DNA of 64,000 bases. Origin: Bin80 sp965116685. GTDB lineage: Bacteria > Bacteroidota > Rhodothermia > Rhodothermales > Bin80. The stretch lies in NCBI GenBank assembly GCA_965116685.1, contig OZ220707.1:3472001-3536000 (forward strand), given 5' to 3'. Position 1 is the stretch's first letter. Every line of letters starts with the position of its first letter. The translations under genes and the position numbers were made by a program. Below the pieces are notes generated by a model. That model worked only from the letters and a program-made list of their open reading frames with translations, searched no databases and was not told where the DNA came from. Below, piece by piece: positions 9,107-17,190 of the stretch.

Positions 9107-10870
9107 CTACAACCACTTTATAGATATAATTGTCACTGCTGTGATCATGATCAATAAACTGATTGGTAGACCAACACGTAAATAATCACGAACCTTGTAA
9201 TTCCCAGCCGCCATAACCATTAAGTTCGTTTGATATCCCACCGGAGTCATAAAGCTGGCGGCTGCGGCAACGGCTACGGCCAATATAAAAGCTTTGGGGT
9301 CCGCATCCAGAGTGGTTGCCATTCCAAGGGCAACCGGTAGCATCAATACCGCTGCCGCTTTGTTTGCAATTAATTCTGTCATAATATTGGTGCAGGCATA
9401 CAGCCCCAGCAGCGCCAAAATTGGGCTCACGGTGGCCATACTTGTCAGGATCTGAGCAAGTCCCTCTGCAAGACCAGTTTTCTCGGCCGCGACACCAAGC
9501 CCTAAAGCTGCCGCAATAAGCAGCAATACCTGCAGGTCCAGTGCATTCCGAGCGGTTGTAATCCCGATACAGCGTGTGGCGACCATGGCAAGTGCTCCCC
9601 CAAATGCAACCGTAGGTAGCGGAGCCACCCCCATCGAAATCATAACAATCATCGCGACCAGAATCCCCAATGACAGCACCAGTTGTCTCTTGGGTGGTCT
9701 CCCATGAGATGCTCCACGAGGCAACACATAGTAGAACTCTGTATGGCTCGCATTCCACCGATCCTCAAAACCTGCCACCGCACCAACTAGGATCAGGTCT
9801 CCGGCTTTCAGGGTAATATCCGTCATTGCTCCCTCCAACCCTCCTGCTCTCTGTTGTACGGCTAGGACAATCCCGCCATAGGTTGACAAAAAATCTACAT
9901 CTTTGAGCGTTTTTCCGATCAGATTGGAAGTCTCACTAAGTACCGCCTCATACATTGGAAGTAGATTCTTTGTCCGCTCCTTGGCAATCGCTACACCGGG
10001 CTCTAAACCAGGCCTAAGCAGGAGATTCTCAAATATGGAGACGTCTCCACTAAAGCATAGCACATCCCTCTGTCCCAGAACGAATTGCCGATCAACAGGC
10101 ATAATATGCTTCCCCCGTCGCACCTGAACAATAGTGGATTCATTATCGATATCTAGTTTCGCCTGATCTAATGTCTTCCCAGCGAAAGGAGAGCCATCGG
10201 AAATACGAATTTCAAATAAACATTGTTGAAGGCGCGAACGCGTAAACACAGGTTCGCTGGCCCGATCTGGCAGAAGCCGCACACCAAAAAAGGCCAGGAA
10301 TATTAATACGACAATCGCTGCCGGTAACCCAATCAGGGAAAAGTCAAAAAGCCCCAGTGGAGGAAGCTCATATCCCTCTACCAAACCTGCAACCACGACA
10401 TTCGTGGAGGATCCCATTAAGGTGACCATCCCCCCAGCAATCGATGCATAAGACAACGGGATCAGCACTTTCGATGGAGAAATTTTGGACCGGTATGCCC
10501 AACGTTGCACGGGCTGCATCCACATTGCCACAACGGGGGTATTATTCATGAACGCAGACACCAATGCCGTTGGCACCATCATGCGAAGAAGTGCCGTGGG
10601 CAAATAATGCACCTTGCGCAAGAGCCGCCACTCGATTCGGCGCAGAAGTCCACTCTCCTCAATTCCCGCGGCGACCACAAACAGGGATGCGAGTGCAATC
10701 ACCGCCCCGTTCGAAAATCCTGCAAAAGCCTCATAAGGAGTAACGATCCCTGCAGCCAAGAGGACCCCCAGTGCACTCAAAAAAATCATGTCCGGTCTGG
10801 CAAGGTCCCTGACCAATGCAATGGCAATCCCAATAATTGTGGCAATCGTTAGCCAGGCCTGCCAGTCCAT
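9107..10870 (-). CDS. SLC13/DASS-family permease with two RCK-C domains, probable sulfate transporter
   Basis: A 587-residue inner-membrane permease with about ten to twelve hydrophobic segments split by a soluble middle part (residues about 205-385) that carries two TrkA-C/RCK-C-like domains (GKTLDQAKL and GKTLKDVDF starts). The motif MNNTPVVAMWMQP and the C-terminal MTPVGYQTNLMVM are hallmarks of the SLC13 family, whose members import sulfate, dicarboxylates or similar anions with sodium. The next gene downstream, about 140 bp away on the same strand, is ATP sulfurylase/APS kinase, which makes sulfate the likely substrate; that is inference from context. It follows the UDP-glucose dehydrogenase gene by 26 bp, so the two are probably cotranscribed. 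Confidence 0.85.
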   Translation of the reverse strand: MDWQAWLTIATIIGIAIALVRDLARPDMIFLSALGVLLAAGIVTPYEAFAGFSNGAVIALASLFVVAAGIEESGLLRRIEWRLLRKVHYLPTALLRMMVPTALVSAFMNNTPVVAMWMQPVQRWAYRSKISPSKVLIPLSYASIAGGMVTLMGSSTNVVVAGLVEGYELPPLGLFDFSLIGLPAAIVVLIFLAFFGVRLLPDRASEPVFTRSRLQQCLFEIRISDGSPFAGKTLDQAKLDIDNESTIVQVRRGKHIMPVDRQFVLGQRDVLCFSGDVSIFENLLLRPGLEPGVAIAKERTKNLLPMYEAVLSETSNLIGKTLKDVDFLSTYGGIVLAVQQRAGGLEGAMTDITLKAGDLILVGAVAGFEDRWNASHTEFYYVLPRGASHGRPPKRQLVLSLGILVAMIVMISMGVAPLPTVAFGGALAMVATRCIGITTARNALDLQVLLLIAAALGLGVAAEKTGLAEGLAQILTSMATVSPILALLGLYACTNIMTELIANKAAAVLMLPVALGMATTLDADPKAFILAVAVAAAASFMTPVGYQTNLMVMAAGNYKVRDYLRVGLPISLLIMITAVTIISIKWL

Positions 10871-10896
10871 TTCTCCTTAAAGATTGCGATGAGAGA

Positions 10897-12237
10897 TTAT
10901 TTCAGAGCGATTCCAGGACGACCAATGCTATAATACTCAAATCCTCGCTCCTGCATCCTTCGGGTATTATACAAATTACGCCCATCAAAAATTAGCGGTC
11001 GACGCATCAACCCCTTAACCCGTTGAAAATCAGGACGCCTAAATTCCGGCCATTCCGTGCAGATAAGCAGCATGTCAACGTCGGAAAGAGCTTCGTATGC
11101 ACTCCCCGCATAGGTGATCGACTCTCCTAATACGGTACGCGAGGTATCCATTGCCTCTGGATCAAAAGCAGTGACCCGCACCCCACTCTCTAAAAGCCCC
11201 CGAATCACGACATGTGCAGGAGACTCCCGCACATCGTCCGTATTCGCCTTGAATGCAAGCCCCCACACCGCTGCACGCTTTCCTTGCAAGTCGCTGCCAA
11301 AATGAGAACGTACTTGATCGACCAATCGCATTCGCTGCTTTTCGTTTACCTCAAGTACCGACTGAAGAATTTTGAAATCGTAGCCCTGTCGACGTGCTGT
11401 TCGCAAAAGTGCCTGTACATCTTTCGGGAAACAGCTTCCACCAAACCCAATTCCTGCGTAAAGAAAATGGCGGCCAATCCGGCTATCGCTTCCAACTCCA
11501 ATACGCACCTTGTCTACGTTCGCACCCACTCGGTCACACAGGTTGGCCACCTCATTCATGAAGCTGATACGTGAGGCTAGGAAGGCATTCGCCGCATACT
11601 TGGTTAGCTCAGCTGAGCGCTCGTCCATGATGATAATTGGATTACCCTGCCGGACAAATGGCTCATAGAGACGCTGCATGACAGCTCCGGCTTTTGCACT
11701 TGAGGTTCCCAGAACAATCCTCTCCGGCTTCATGAAGTCGTCCACCGCAGCCCCCTCCCGGAGGAATTCAGGATTGGATACGACGTCAAAATCCGCGCCG
11801 GGATTCCCCCCCTGCTCAACCAGTACTTCTTTGACCTTGTCCGCCGTCCCTACGGGAACCGTGCTTTTATTGACAACGATTCTGTAGATGGCCTCCGGGT
11901 GAGTCCCAAGCCAGAGGCCAATCTCACGTGCCACCTCCAGTACATAGGATAAGTCTGCCTCTCCGTCTGTATCCGGTGGTGTAGGTAGTGCCAGAAATAT
12001 GATTTCGGCATTTTCCAGTGCTTTATTGAGCGAGGTCGTAAATGTCAGGCGCTTCTCACGCAGATTCCGATGCAACAGTACCTCAAGATCCGGCTCGTAA
12101 ATCGGCATGTTTCCCTGGCGTAAATCTGCGACTTTGACATCATCCACATCAACACACCAGACATCGTTTCCCATCTCTGCAAAGCAGACCCCCGAAACCA
12201 GTCCAACATAACCTGTTCCAACAATTCCAATTTTCAT
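10897..12237 (-). CDS. ugd: UDP-glucose 6-dehydrogenase
   Basis: A 446-residue enzyme that oxidises UDP-glucose to UDP-glucuronate with two NAD+. The ATG at 12235-12237 gives MKIGIVGTGYVGLVSGV, the standard Rossmann start; a GTG at 12250-12252 would add five residues and is less likely. The catalytic cysteine is in GFGGSCFPKD near residue 267, and the C-terminal domain has NTDDVRESPA. It is the first gene of the minus-strand cluster that continues with the SLC13 permease, so glucuronate-containing polysaccharide and sulfate uptake may be coregulated. The group II intron inserted about 220 bp upstream may have displaced its original promoter region. Confidence 0.95.
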   Translation of the reverse strand: MKIGIVGTGYVGLVSGVCFAEMGNDVWCVDVDDVKVADLRQGNMPIYEPDLEVLLHRNLREKRLTFTTSLNKALENAEIIFLALPTPPDTDGEADLSYVLEVAREIGLWLGTHPEAIYRIVVNKSTVPVGTADKVKEVLVEQGGNPGADFDVVSNPEFLREGAAVDDFMKPERIVLGTSSAKAGAVMQRLYEPFVRQGNPIIIMDERSAELTKYAANAFLASRISFMNEVANLCDRVGANVDKVRIGVGSDSRIGRHFLYAGIGFGGSCFPKDVQALLRTARRQGYDFKILQSVLEVNEKQRMRLVDQVRSHFGSDLQGKRAAVWGLAFKANTDDVRESPAHVVIRGLLESGVRVTAFDPEAMDTSRTVLGESITYAGSAYEALSDVDMLLICTEWPEFRRPDFQRVKGLMRRPLIFDGRNLYNTRRMQERGFEYYSIGRPGIALK

Positions 12238-12455
12238 AAAAGTCTCGTTCACACAAAATTAGCTCAATTGTACGCAATGATCGTGGCTTTGGGTCAAGAA
12301 TACACAGATTGGCACGATACGATCAACCTGCGAGTCTCTCACGAAATTCCTTGGATCGGCCATCCCATAGGTTCTACCCGAACGCTGTGAAAAACCTTCT
12401 CGGGAGCGCCAGGCTAACTGGCAAAATGTAACGAACGCCAGGCTAACTGGCATAA
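12238..12455. other. ugd upstream region with two tandem hairpins
   Basis: The stretch holds the start region of ugd and no gene. At 12407-12423 and 12437-12453 the same 17-base sequence occurs, CGCCAGGCTAACTGGCA, and each copy folds on itself (GCCAG/CTGGC stem, GCTAA loop). The second copy ends a few bases before the apparent 5' end of the group II intron. Confidence 0.6.
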
Positions 12456-14352
12456 GTGTAGCAGGTGCAAGTCCTGCAGTATGAAGTTTAACCAAAACAC
12501 ATATTTCCGCGAGCCGTGCGTTGTGATCCGTGAGGGTCCCGATGAAGTGTCGGCAGCGGTGCGTGTGGCCGGAGCTATTGAGCAACGAAATATGCATTAT
12601 CTGGGTCGTCGAGGCTGTGTTACAGGTCGAAGGCACCATGTAGGTCATCGTTATGGTGAGAGGATCTACAGGCCCACGGTGTCCAGGAACTCAGGGACGC
12701 ACGTACGCACTTTGCCGGGACCTGGGAGGTCTCCATCTTGCCCTGTAGTCGTACGGGGCCGCCTAGAGAAGGCGGAAGACGCCGAAGCCTAAGATGCACG
12801 AGATGGAGAAGTCAGATAGAGGCATAGTAGTGAGGAAGACCGCGAACAAGGAGCCATCCGCGGAGCGGTCGGAGCGAAGGCCTCTACCCGAGGGGAATCC
12901 GCAAGATCCCACCACACACCATGCGCAGAAATGGGCGCGTGTGCACCAGGGGATTGAGCGGATACGGGAAGTCGTACAACGGAACCCGAAGGAGAAACTT
13001 ACAACGCTCTTGCACCACATCAGCGTGGAATCACTGACGGCGGCGTTTTTCGCATTAAAGCGAGAAGCGTCCCCTGGGGTGGACAACGTGACGTGGGAGG
13101 AGTATAGCGTGGACTTGGACCGCAACCTTGCGGATCTCTGCACACGCGTACACCGTGGATCGTTTCGAGCGACCCCCAGCAGGCGGGTGAATATACCGAA
13201 GCCTGATGGAGGCACACGACCGCTTGGGATCGCAGCGCTGGAGGACAAGATCGTCCAGACCGCGATGGTAAAATGTATCTTAGAGCCCATTTATGAAAAT
13301 GAGTTCTGCGGGTTCAGCTATGGATTCAGGCCGGGGCGCAGTGCCCATGATGGACTGGATGCCGTCGCGTATGTGATCGAACGCCGGAGGGTCAACTATG
13401 TGGTGGATGCGGACATTCGGAAATTCTTTGACATGGTGGATCAGGAGTGGTTACTCCGCTTCCTGGAACACCGGATTGCAGATCAACGGGTGCTCCGACT
13501 CATCACAAAATTTCTGAAGGCGGGGGTGATGGAGGATGGGAACTGGCAGGAAAGTAGGCGAGGCACGCCGCAAGGCGCGGTGATCTCTCCGATTCTGGCC
13601 AACATCTACCTTCATTACGTGCTGGACTTATGGTTTGAGTCCCAGCGCAAATCACGCAAGATCGGTGGAGAGTCGTATATCGTTCGTTATGCGGACGATT
13701 TTGTGGTATGTTTTCAGTATAAGGAGGAGGCGGAGAAGTTTCTACGTGCATTGCGGGCCCGACTGGAGAAATTCGGATTGAGTCTGCATCCAGACAAAAC
13801 GCGACTGATCGAATTTGGTCGCAACGCGATAGAGCACCGTAGAAAACGGGGAGACGGCAAGCCGAAGACCTTTGACTTTCTGGGATTTACACATTACTGT
13901 CGTAAAACCCGTAAGGGGTCATTTGGGCTGGGCCGTAAGCCAATCGCGAAGCGCATGGTGCGCTTCATAAAACGAATTCGTAGGGAGCTATGGCGCCGGA
14001 TGCACGAAAGCGTGCATGATACGGGCCTATGGCTTGGCCAAGTTCTTAATGGATGGCTGAATTACTATGCCGTACCATGGAGTTATCGGTACCTATGGAG
14101 ATGTTTTAAGTGCTTGAAATGGGTATGGCTGTGTATCCTACGTCGACGATCCCAGAAGGATCGGACCACATGGGAGCAGTTGGATATCCTCATTGAGCGC
14201 TATTGGCCGAAGCTGAACATACGACACGACTGGCCGGCGAGACGATTTTCCGTCAAGCACGCGAGTGTAACCCAAGGGAGGAGCCGGATGCGTTAACGCG
14301 CACGTCCGGATCTGTGCGGGGGGCCCGAGGAAACTCGGGTCCCTACCGCGAT
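12456..14352 (+). mobile_element. Group II intron with intact maturase ORF
   Basis: The 5' boundary lies between 12456 (GTGTA) and 12465 (GTGCA). A GCAGG-TGCAAGT-CCTGC hairpin follows as in domain I. The RT ORF lies at 12794-14296. Domain V is at 14281-14312 (GAGCCGGATGCG, TTAA loop, CGCGCACGTCCGGATC) and domain VI at about 14313-14346 (GGGGCCCGAG/CTCGGGTCCC hairpin). The 3' end is CTAC at 14346 or CGAT at 14352; both end in A-pyrimidine as expected. A deleted copy follows directly. The ends were placed by comparing the two copies and are approximate. Confidence 0.85.
12794..14296 (+). CDS. ltrA: Group II intron-encoded reverse transcriptase/maturase
   Basis: A 500-residue protein that helps its intron splice and copies it into new DNA sites. 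After a short N-terminal tail, RT motifs follow in order: KPDGGTRPLGI near residues 136-146, GFRPGRSAHD, RGTPQGAVISPILANIYLHY near residue 256, and the catalytic YADDFVV near residue 299. The maturase (X) domain is C-terminal (NGWLNYYAVP, WPARRFSVKHA). No HNH endonuclease domain follows, because the stop comes inside domain V. The gene is complete and shows no frameshift, so the intron may be active. Its stop codon overlaps the intron RNA core, which is common for this class. Confidence 0.95.
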   Translation: MHEMEKSDRGIVVRKTANKEPSAERSERRPLPEGNPQDPTTHHAQKWARVHQGIERIREVVQRNPKEKLTTLLHHISVESLTAAFFALKREASPGVDNVTWEEYSVDLDRNLADLCTRVHRGSFRATPSRRVNIPKPDGGTRPLGIAALEDKIVQTAMVKCILEPIYENEFCGFSYGFRPGRSAHDGLDAVAYVIERRRVNYVVDADIRKFFDMVDQEWLLRFLEHRIADQRVLRLITKFLKAGVMEDGNWQESRRGTPQGAVISPILANIYLHYVLDLWFESQRKSRKIGGESYIVRYADDFVVCFQYKEEAEKFLRALRARLEKFGLSLHPDKTRLIEFGRNAIEHRRKRGDGKPKTFDFLGFTHYCRKTRKGSFGLGRKPIAKRMVRFIKRIRRELWRRMHESVHDTGLWLGQVLNGWLNYYAVPWSYRYLWRCFKCLKWVWLCILRRRSQKDRTTWEQLDILIERYWPKLNIRHDWPARRFSVKHASVTQGRSRMR

Positions 14353-14969
14353 GGGTGCAAGTCCCGTAGTATGAAGATGCAACCAATCACATACTTCCTC
14401 GAGCCGTGCGTTGTGCCCCGCGAGGGTCACGACGAAGCGTCGGTAGAGGTGCGTGTGGCCGGAGCTATTGAGCATCGAAATCGTTATCGTCTGGGTCGCC
14501 GAGGCTGTCCAAGTGGTCGAAGGCAACATGTATGTCACCGCCATGGCGAGGCGGCATACAGGCCCACGGTGTCTAAGAACTCAGGGACATACGTACGCAT
14601 TTTGTCGGGACCTGGGAGGGCTCTATCCTGTCCTAAACGCAGAGTTGGGATCGCGCAGGGAAGGCGGAAGACGCCGAAGCCTGCGATGCACGGGATGGAG
14701 CAGTCAGATGGGGACATAGTAGTAAAGAAGGCGGCGAACAAGGGGCGACCTGCGGAGTCGCTGGAGCGAAGGTCCCCACCCAAGGGGAAGCTGGGAGATC
14801 CGGGCTCACGCCATACACAGAGATGGATCAGTGAGTTTATGGGATCAATCGGCTACGGCAATTCTGCCGTTATGCACGCCGGTGCGACCCGAGGGAGGAG
14901 CCGGATGCGTTAACGCGCACGTCCGGATCTGTGCGGGGGGCCCGGAGCAATCCGGGTCCCTACCGCGAT
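14353..14969 (+). mobile_element. ORF-deleted second copy of the same group II intron
   Basis: This copy abuts the first head-to-tail. It matches copy 1 from GGTGCAAGTCC through the first part of the RT ORF (similar reading MHGMEQSDGDIVV at 14686 on), then jumps at about 14825-14875 straight to the ORF end (GRSRMR). Domain V (14898-14929) is identical to that of copy 1 and domain VI follows, ending CTACCGCGAT at 14961-14970 just as in copy 1. Its 5' end lacks a good GUGYG. It could only splice with the maturase supplied by copy 1. The long frame at 14203-14913 reads through both RNAs and is not a gene. Confidence 0.8.
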
Positions 14970-15162
14970 AAGAGTACATCTCCGACTCCCTAAGCGTTGA
15001 GAGCAGGTCATTGGAGGGTTCTTCTTTGATTGATGGGCCTGCATTTCATTTGAAGATTTGATCATCGGGCATGGGGGAATCTCGGGTTTGATTTCCAGCA
15101 CCATTCCCACCATCTCCATCCATGGATTACACTGGCGGTCCACCACCAATCTCCCAAACCAA
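14970..15162. other. Flank of the tandem introns, nothing recognised
   Basis: No gene is supported. A short minus-strand frame reads VVDRQCNPWMEMVGMVLEIK but has no recognisable family and runs into the intron end, so it is left unassigned. Confidence 0.3.
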
Positions 15163-15196
15163 AAGCGCCCCGATACCGAAAGGTACCGGGGCGCTT
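15163..15196 (-). terminator. Rho-independent terminator for the T9SS-domain gene
   Basis: A strong hairpin with 15-base arms (AAGCGCCCCG.. / ..CGGGGCGCTT), one mismatch and a GAAA/TTTC tetraloop is followed on the minus strand by TTTTGGTTT. It lies 42 bp after the stop of the gene fragment at 15238. Confidence 0.75.
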
Positions 15197-15237
15197 CATT
15201 GAAGCTCTTGAGTCGCTTGGCTACTACTGGGCGAGTT

Positions 15238-15540
15238 CTACTTTACCAGCGTCATGCGACCTGTTTTCACATACCTGCTCTCTGCTCCGGTCGCAATCAT
15301 CCGATACAGGTAGATCCTGGATGCAAGATGAAATGCATTGAGTTCAATGCTCCGACTTGCTCCTGCTTCAAATTCCTTCTTCGCTAACGTCATCACTTCG
15401 CGACCCAGCATGTCTACAATCTGCAGACTCACCTGTGCCGTCTTTGGAAGATCAAACTGGATCCGTGTGGTCAGATGTTTCTCTCCTTCCAGATTCAAAC
15501 GGATACAGATTAGAGGGGAACAGCGGTTGCATCCGTGATG
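15238..15540 (-). pseudogene. Type IX secretion C-terminal sorting domain, orphan fragment
   Basis: The open frame at 15238-15498 reads TRIQFDLPKTAQVSLQIVD then MLGREVMTL and ends KTGRMTLVK, the usual T9SS type A sorting domain that is cut off when a cargo protein crosses the outer membrane. Another frame just upstream reads FPSNLYPFES, which looks like the NYPNPF start of the same domain, so a frameshift has probably separated the two. No cargo domain can be recognised further upstream. The gene is best seen as the decayed 3' end of a secreted protein; its terminator at 15163-15196 is still intact. Confidence 0.7.
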
Positions 15541-15973
15541 CGAAGGATCAACGAATTGATCCAGGGAAAATGTCTTCCAACTACCAAAATTATTAAATCA
15601 TATTTCTGACCTGCAACCCCCGGTGCCGTGAACCACCCAATACAGAAGAGAATCCATGCAAAATCCAAGAAATCAAAACCATCGGTATAAGGATACAGAA
15701 GGACTGAAAACTTTAGAGCCGCAACACGTCTTTTCTGCAGAGGTCTGAGTATCAATCCACAATATTATGGGGGGTGGGTAGAGCCCATTCTTCGTTGGAA
15801 AACAGCGAACACAAATCAATCACGCACGGTATACCGTGCACAGTGTACCCTTTCATGGCCCCAGATCACACAGATTCAACTTCTGCGGGGAGGATTTGTG
15901 GGAGACTTCCACGTGAGTTCCTTTAACGCAACCGAATCCGAATCTGTATCGTATCGGACTCAGAATATTTACA
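15541..15973. other. 430-bp region upstream of manC, no gene seen
   Basis: No supported coding region on either strand. A minus-strand frame around 15510-15755 is open but shows no family features. The promoter of manC must lie here; no clear consensus pair was found. Confidence 0.35.
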
Positions 15974-17041
15974 ATGATTTACAGCGTCATCATGGCGGGG
16001 GGGATTGGAAGCCGGTTCTGGCCCCAGAGCAGAGAAGCCCGCCCCAAACAATTTATTAATGTCTTTGAAGAACAAAGCCTTCTTCAGCAGACACTGAGCC
16101 GCATGGCTCCCATCGTTCCCCCAGAACGGACTCTGGTCGTGACCCATGAGCGTTACGCGGATCTTACACGGGAGCAATTGTTCTCCATACCAGAGGAGAA
16201 TATCCTTGGAGAACCCATCAGCCGGAACACAGCTCCGTGCATAGCCTATGCAGCCATAAAATTGCGTGCAATAGATCCAGAGGCCGTCATGATTGTGCTT
16301 CCCGCAGATCACCTAGTCAAGAGGGAGGATCGTTTTTTGAATATCCTTCGCAAGGCTGCTACAGTAGCGAACAACCCCGGAGCACTGGTTACTATCGGGA
16401 TCCAGCCCTCTTATCCTGCCACTGGATACGGTTATATCCAATACGACCCTTCTGAAAGCGAAAGTGACGGGGCATACCGGGTACGGACCTTTGCCGAGAA
16501 ACCCGGTGAAGCAACAGCAGAGCGGTTTCTAGATTCCGGTGACTTTCTCTGGAACAGTGGAATATTCGTCTGGCGTGCCGATGCGATCCTGGCAAACATG
16601 CAAACCCATCTCAAAAGCACTTGGCGTGCTTTCGAAGAAGCTTCCAGACACCTTGGAACGGATCAAGAAGATGCAGCCATCCGCCAAGCCTACTATAAGA
16701 GTACACGAATTTCGATTGATATCGGAATTATGGAACGGGCCAACAATGTCTATGTCGTTCCAGGAAATATTGGCTGGAGTGATATTGGAGATTGGCGTGC
16801 AGTCTACGATTTGAGCGACAAAAATCGCCATGGCAATGTCCTCCGAGGTAATGTCATCGTACATGATACTAGCCGATGTCTGGTCAATGCCGGAAAACGC
16901 TTAGTTGCCGTAGTCGGTATCCACGATGTCGTCGTTGTAGATACCGATGATGCACTGCTGATCTGTCATCAGAATAGCACCCAACAGGTTAAGAACGTAG
17001 TGGACTACCTACATGCGCACCAGCATAAGGATTTTGTTTGA
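15974..17041 (+). CDS. manC: Mannose-1-phosphate guanylyltransferase
   Basis: A 355-residue enzyme joining GTP and mannose-1-phosphate to GDP-mannose, a precursor of exopolysaccharide and lipopolysaccharide sugars. The N-terminal signature MAGGIGSRFWPQS followed by RPKQF is present, then SRNTAPCIAYAA and LPADH. FAEKPGEATAERFL, LWNSGIFVWR and SIDIGIMERA are conserved sugar-binding segments, and GWSDIGDW follows. It is the short form without the C-terminal phosphomannose isomerase domain. It lies about 100 bp before an efflux operon on the same strand; a functional link to that operon is not evident. Confidence 0.95.
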   Translation: MIYSVIMAGGIGSRFWPQSREARPKQFINVFEEQSLLQQTLSRMAPIVPPERTLVVTHERYADLTREQLFSIPEENILGEPISRNTAPCIAYAAIKLRAIDPEAVMIVLPADHLVKREDRFLNILRKAATVANNPGALVTIGIQPSYPATGYGYIQYDPSESESDGAYRVRTFAEKPGEATAERFLDSGDFLWNSGIFVWRADAILANMQTHLKSTWRAFEEASRHLGTDQEDAAIRQAYYKSTRISIDIGIMERANNVYVVPGNIGWSDIGDWRAVYDLSDKNRHGNVLRGNVIVHDTSRCLVNAGKRLVAVVGIHDVVVVDTDDALLICHQNSTQQVKNVVDYLHAHQHKDFV

Positions 17042-17190
17042 TCCCTTCACTTCACCTCTGATCATGAAGCCGGCTTCAACACACTTCAAAAATACACGTA
17101 CAAGCCCACCTCACCCTAACCAGCTTTCTTTATTGTCCGATTTTGATGTGCAGACACGCCGAAACCTCTTTTAAGTCAGCTATCTTTTCC

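Noticed and set aside
9186..9758. Minus-strand frame of 190 codons inside the SLC13 gene
   Set aside because: It is a shadow frame rich in Cys, Trp and Arg without any motif, while the other frame is a clear permease.
14203..14913. Plus-strand frame of 236 codons
   Set aside because: It reads through domain V, domain VI and the second intron's RNA; these are structured RNA parts and not protein.
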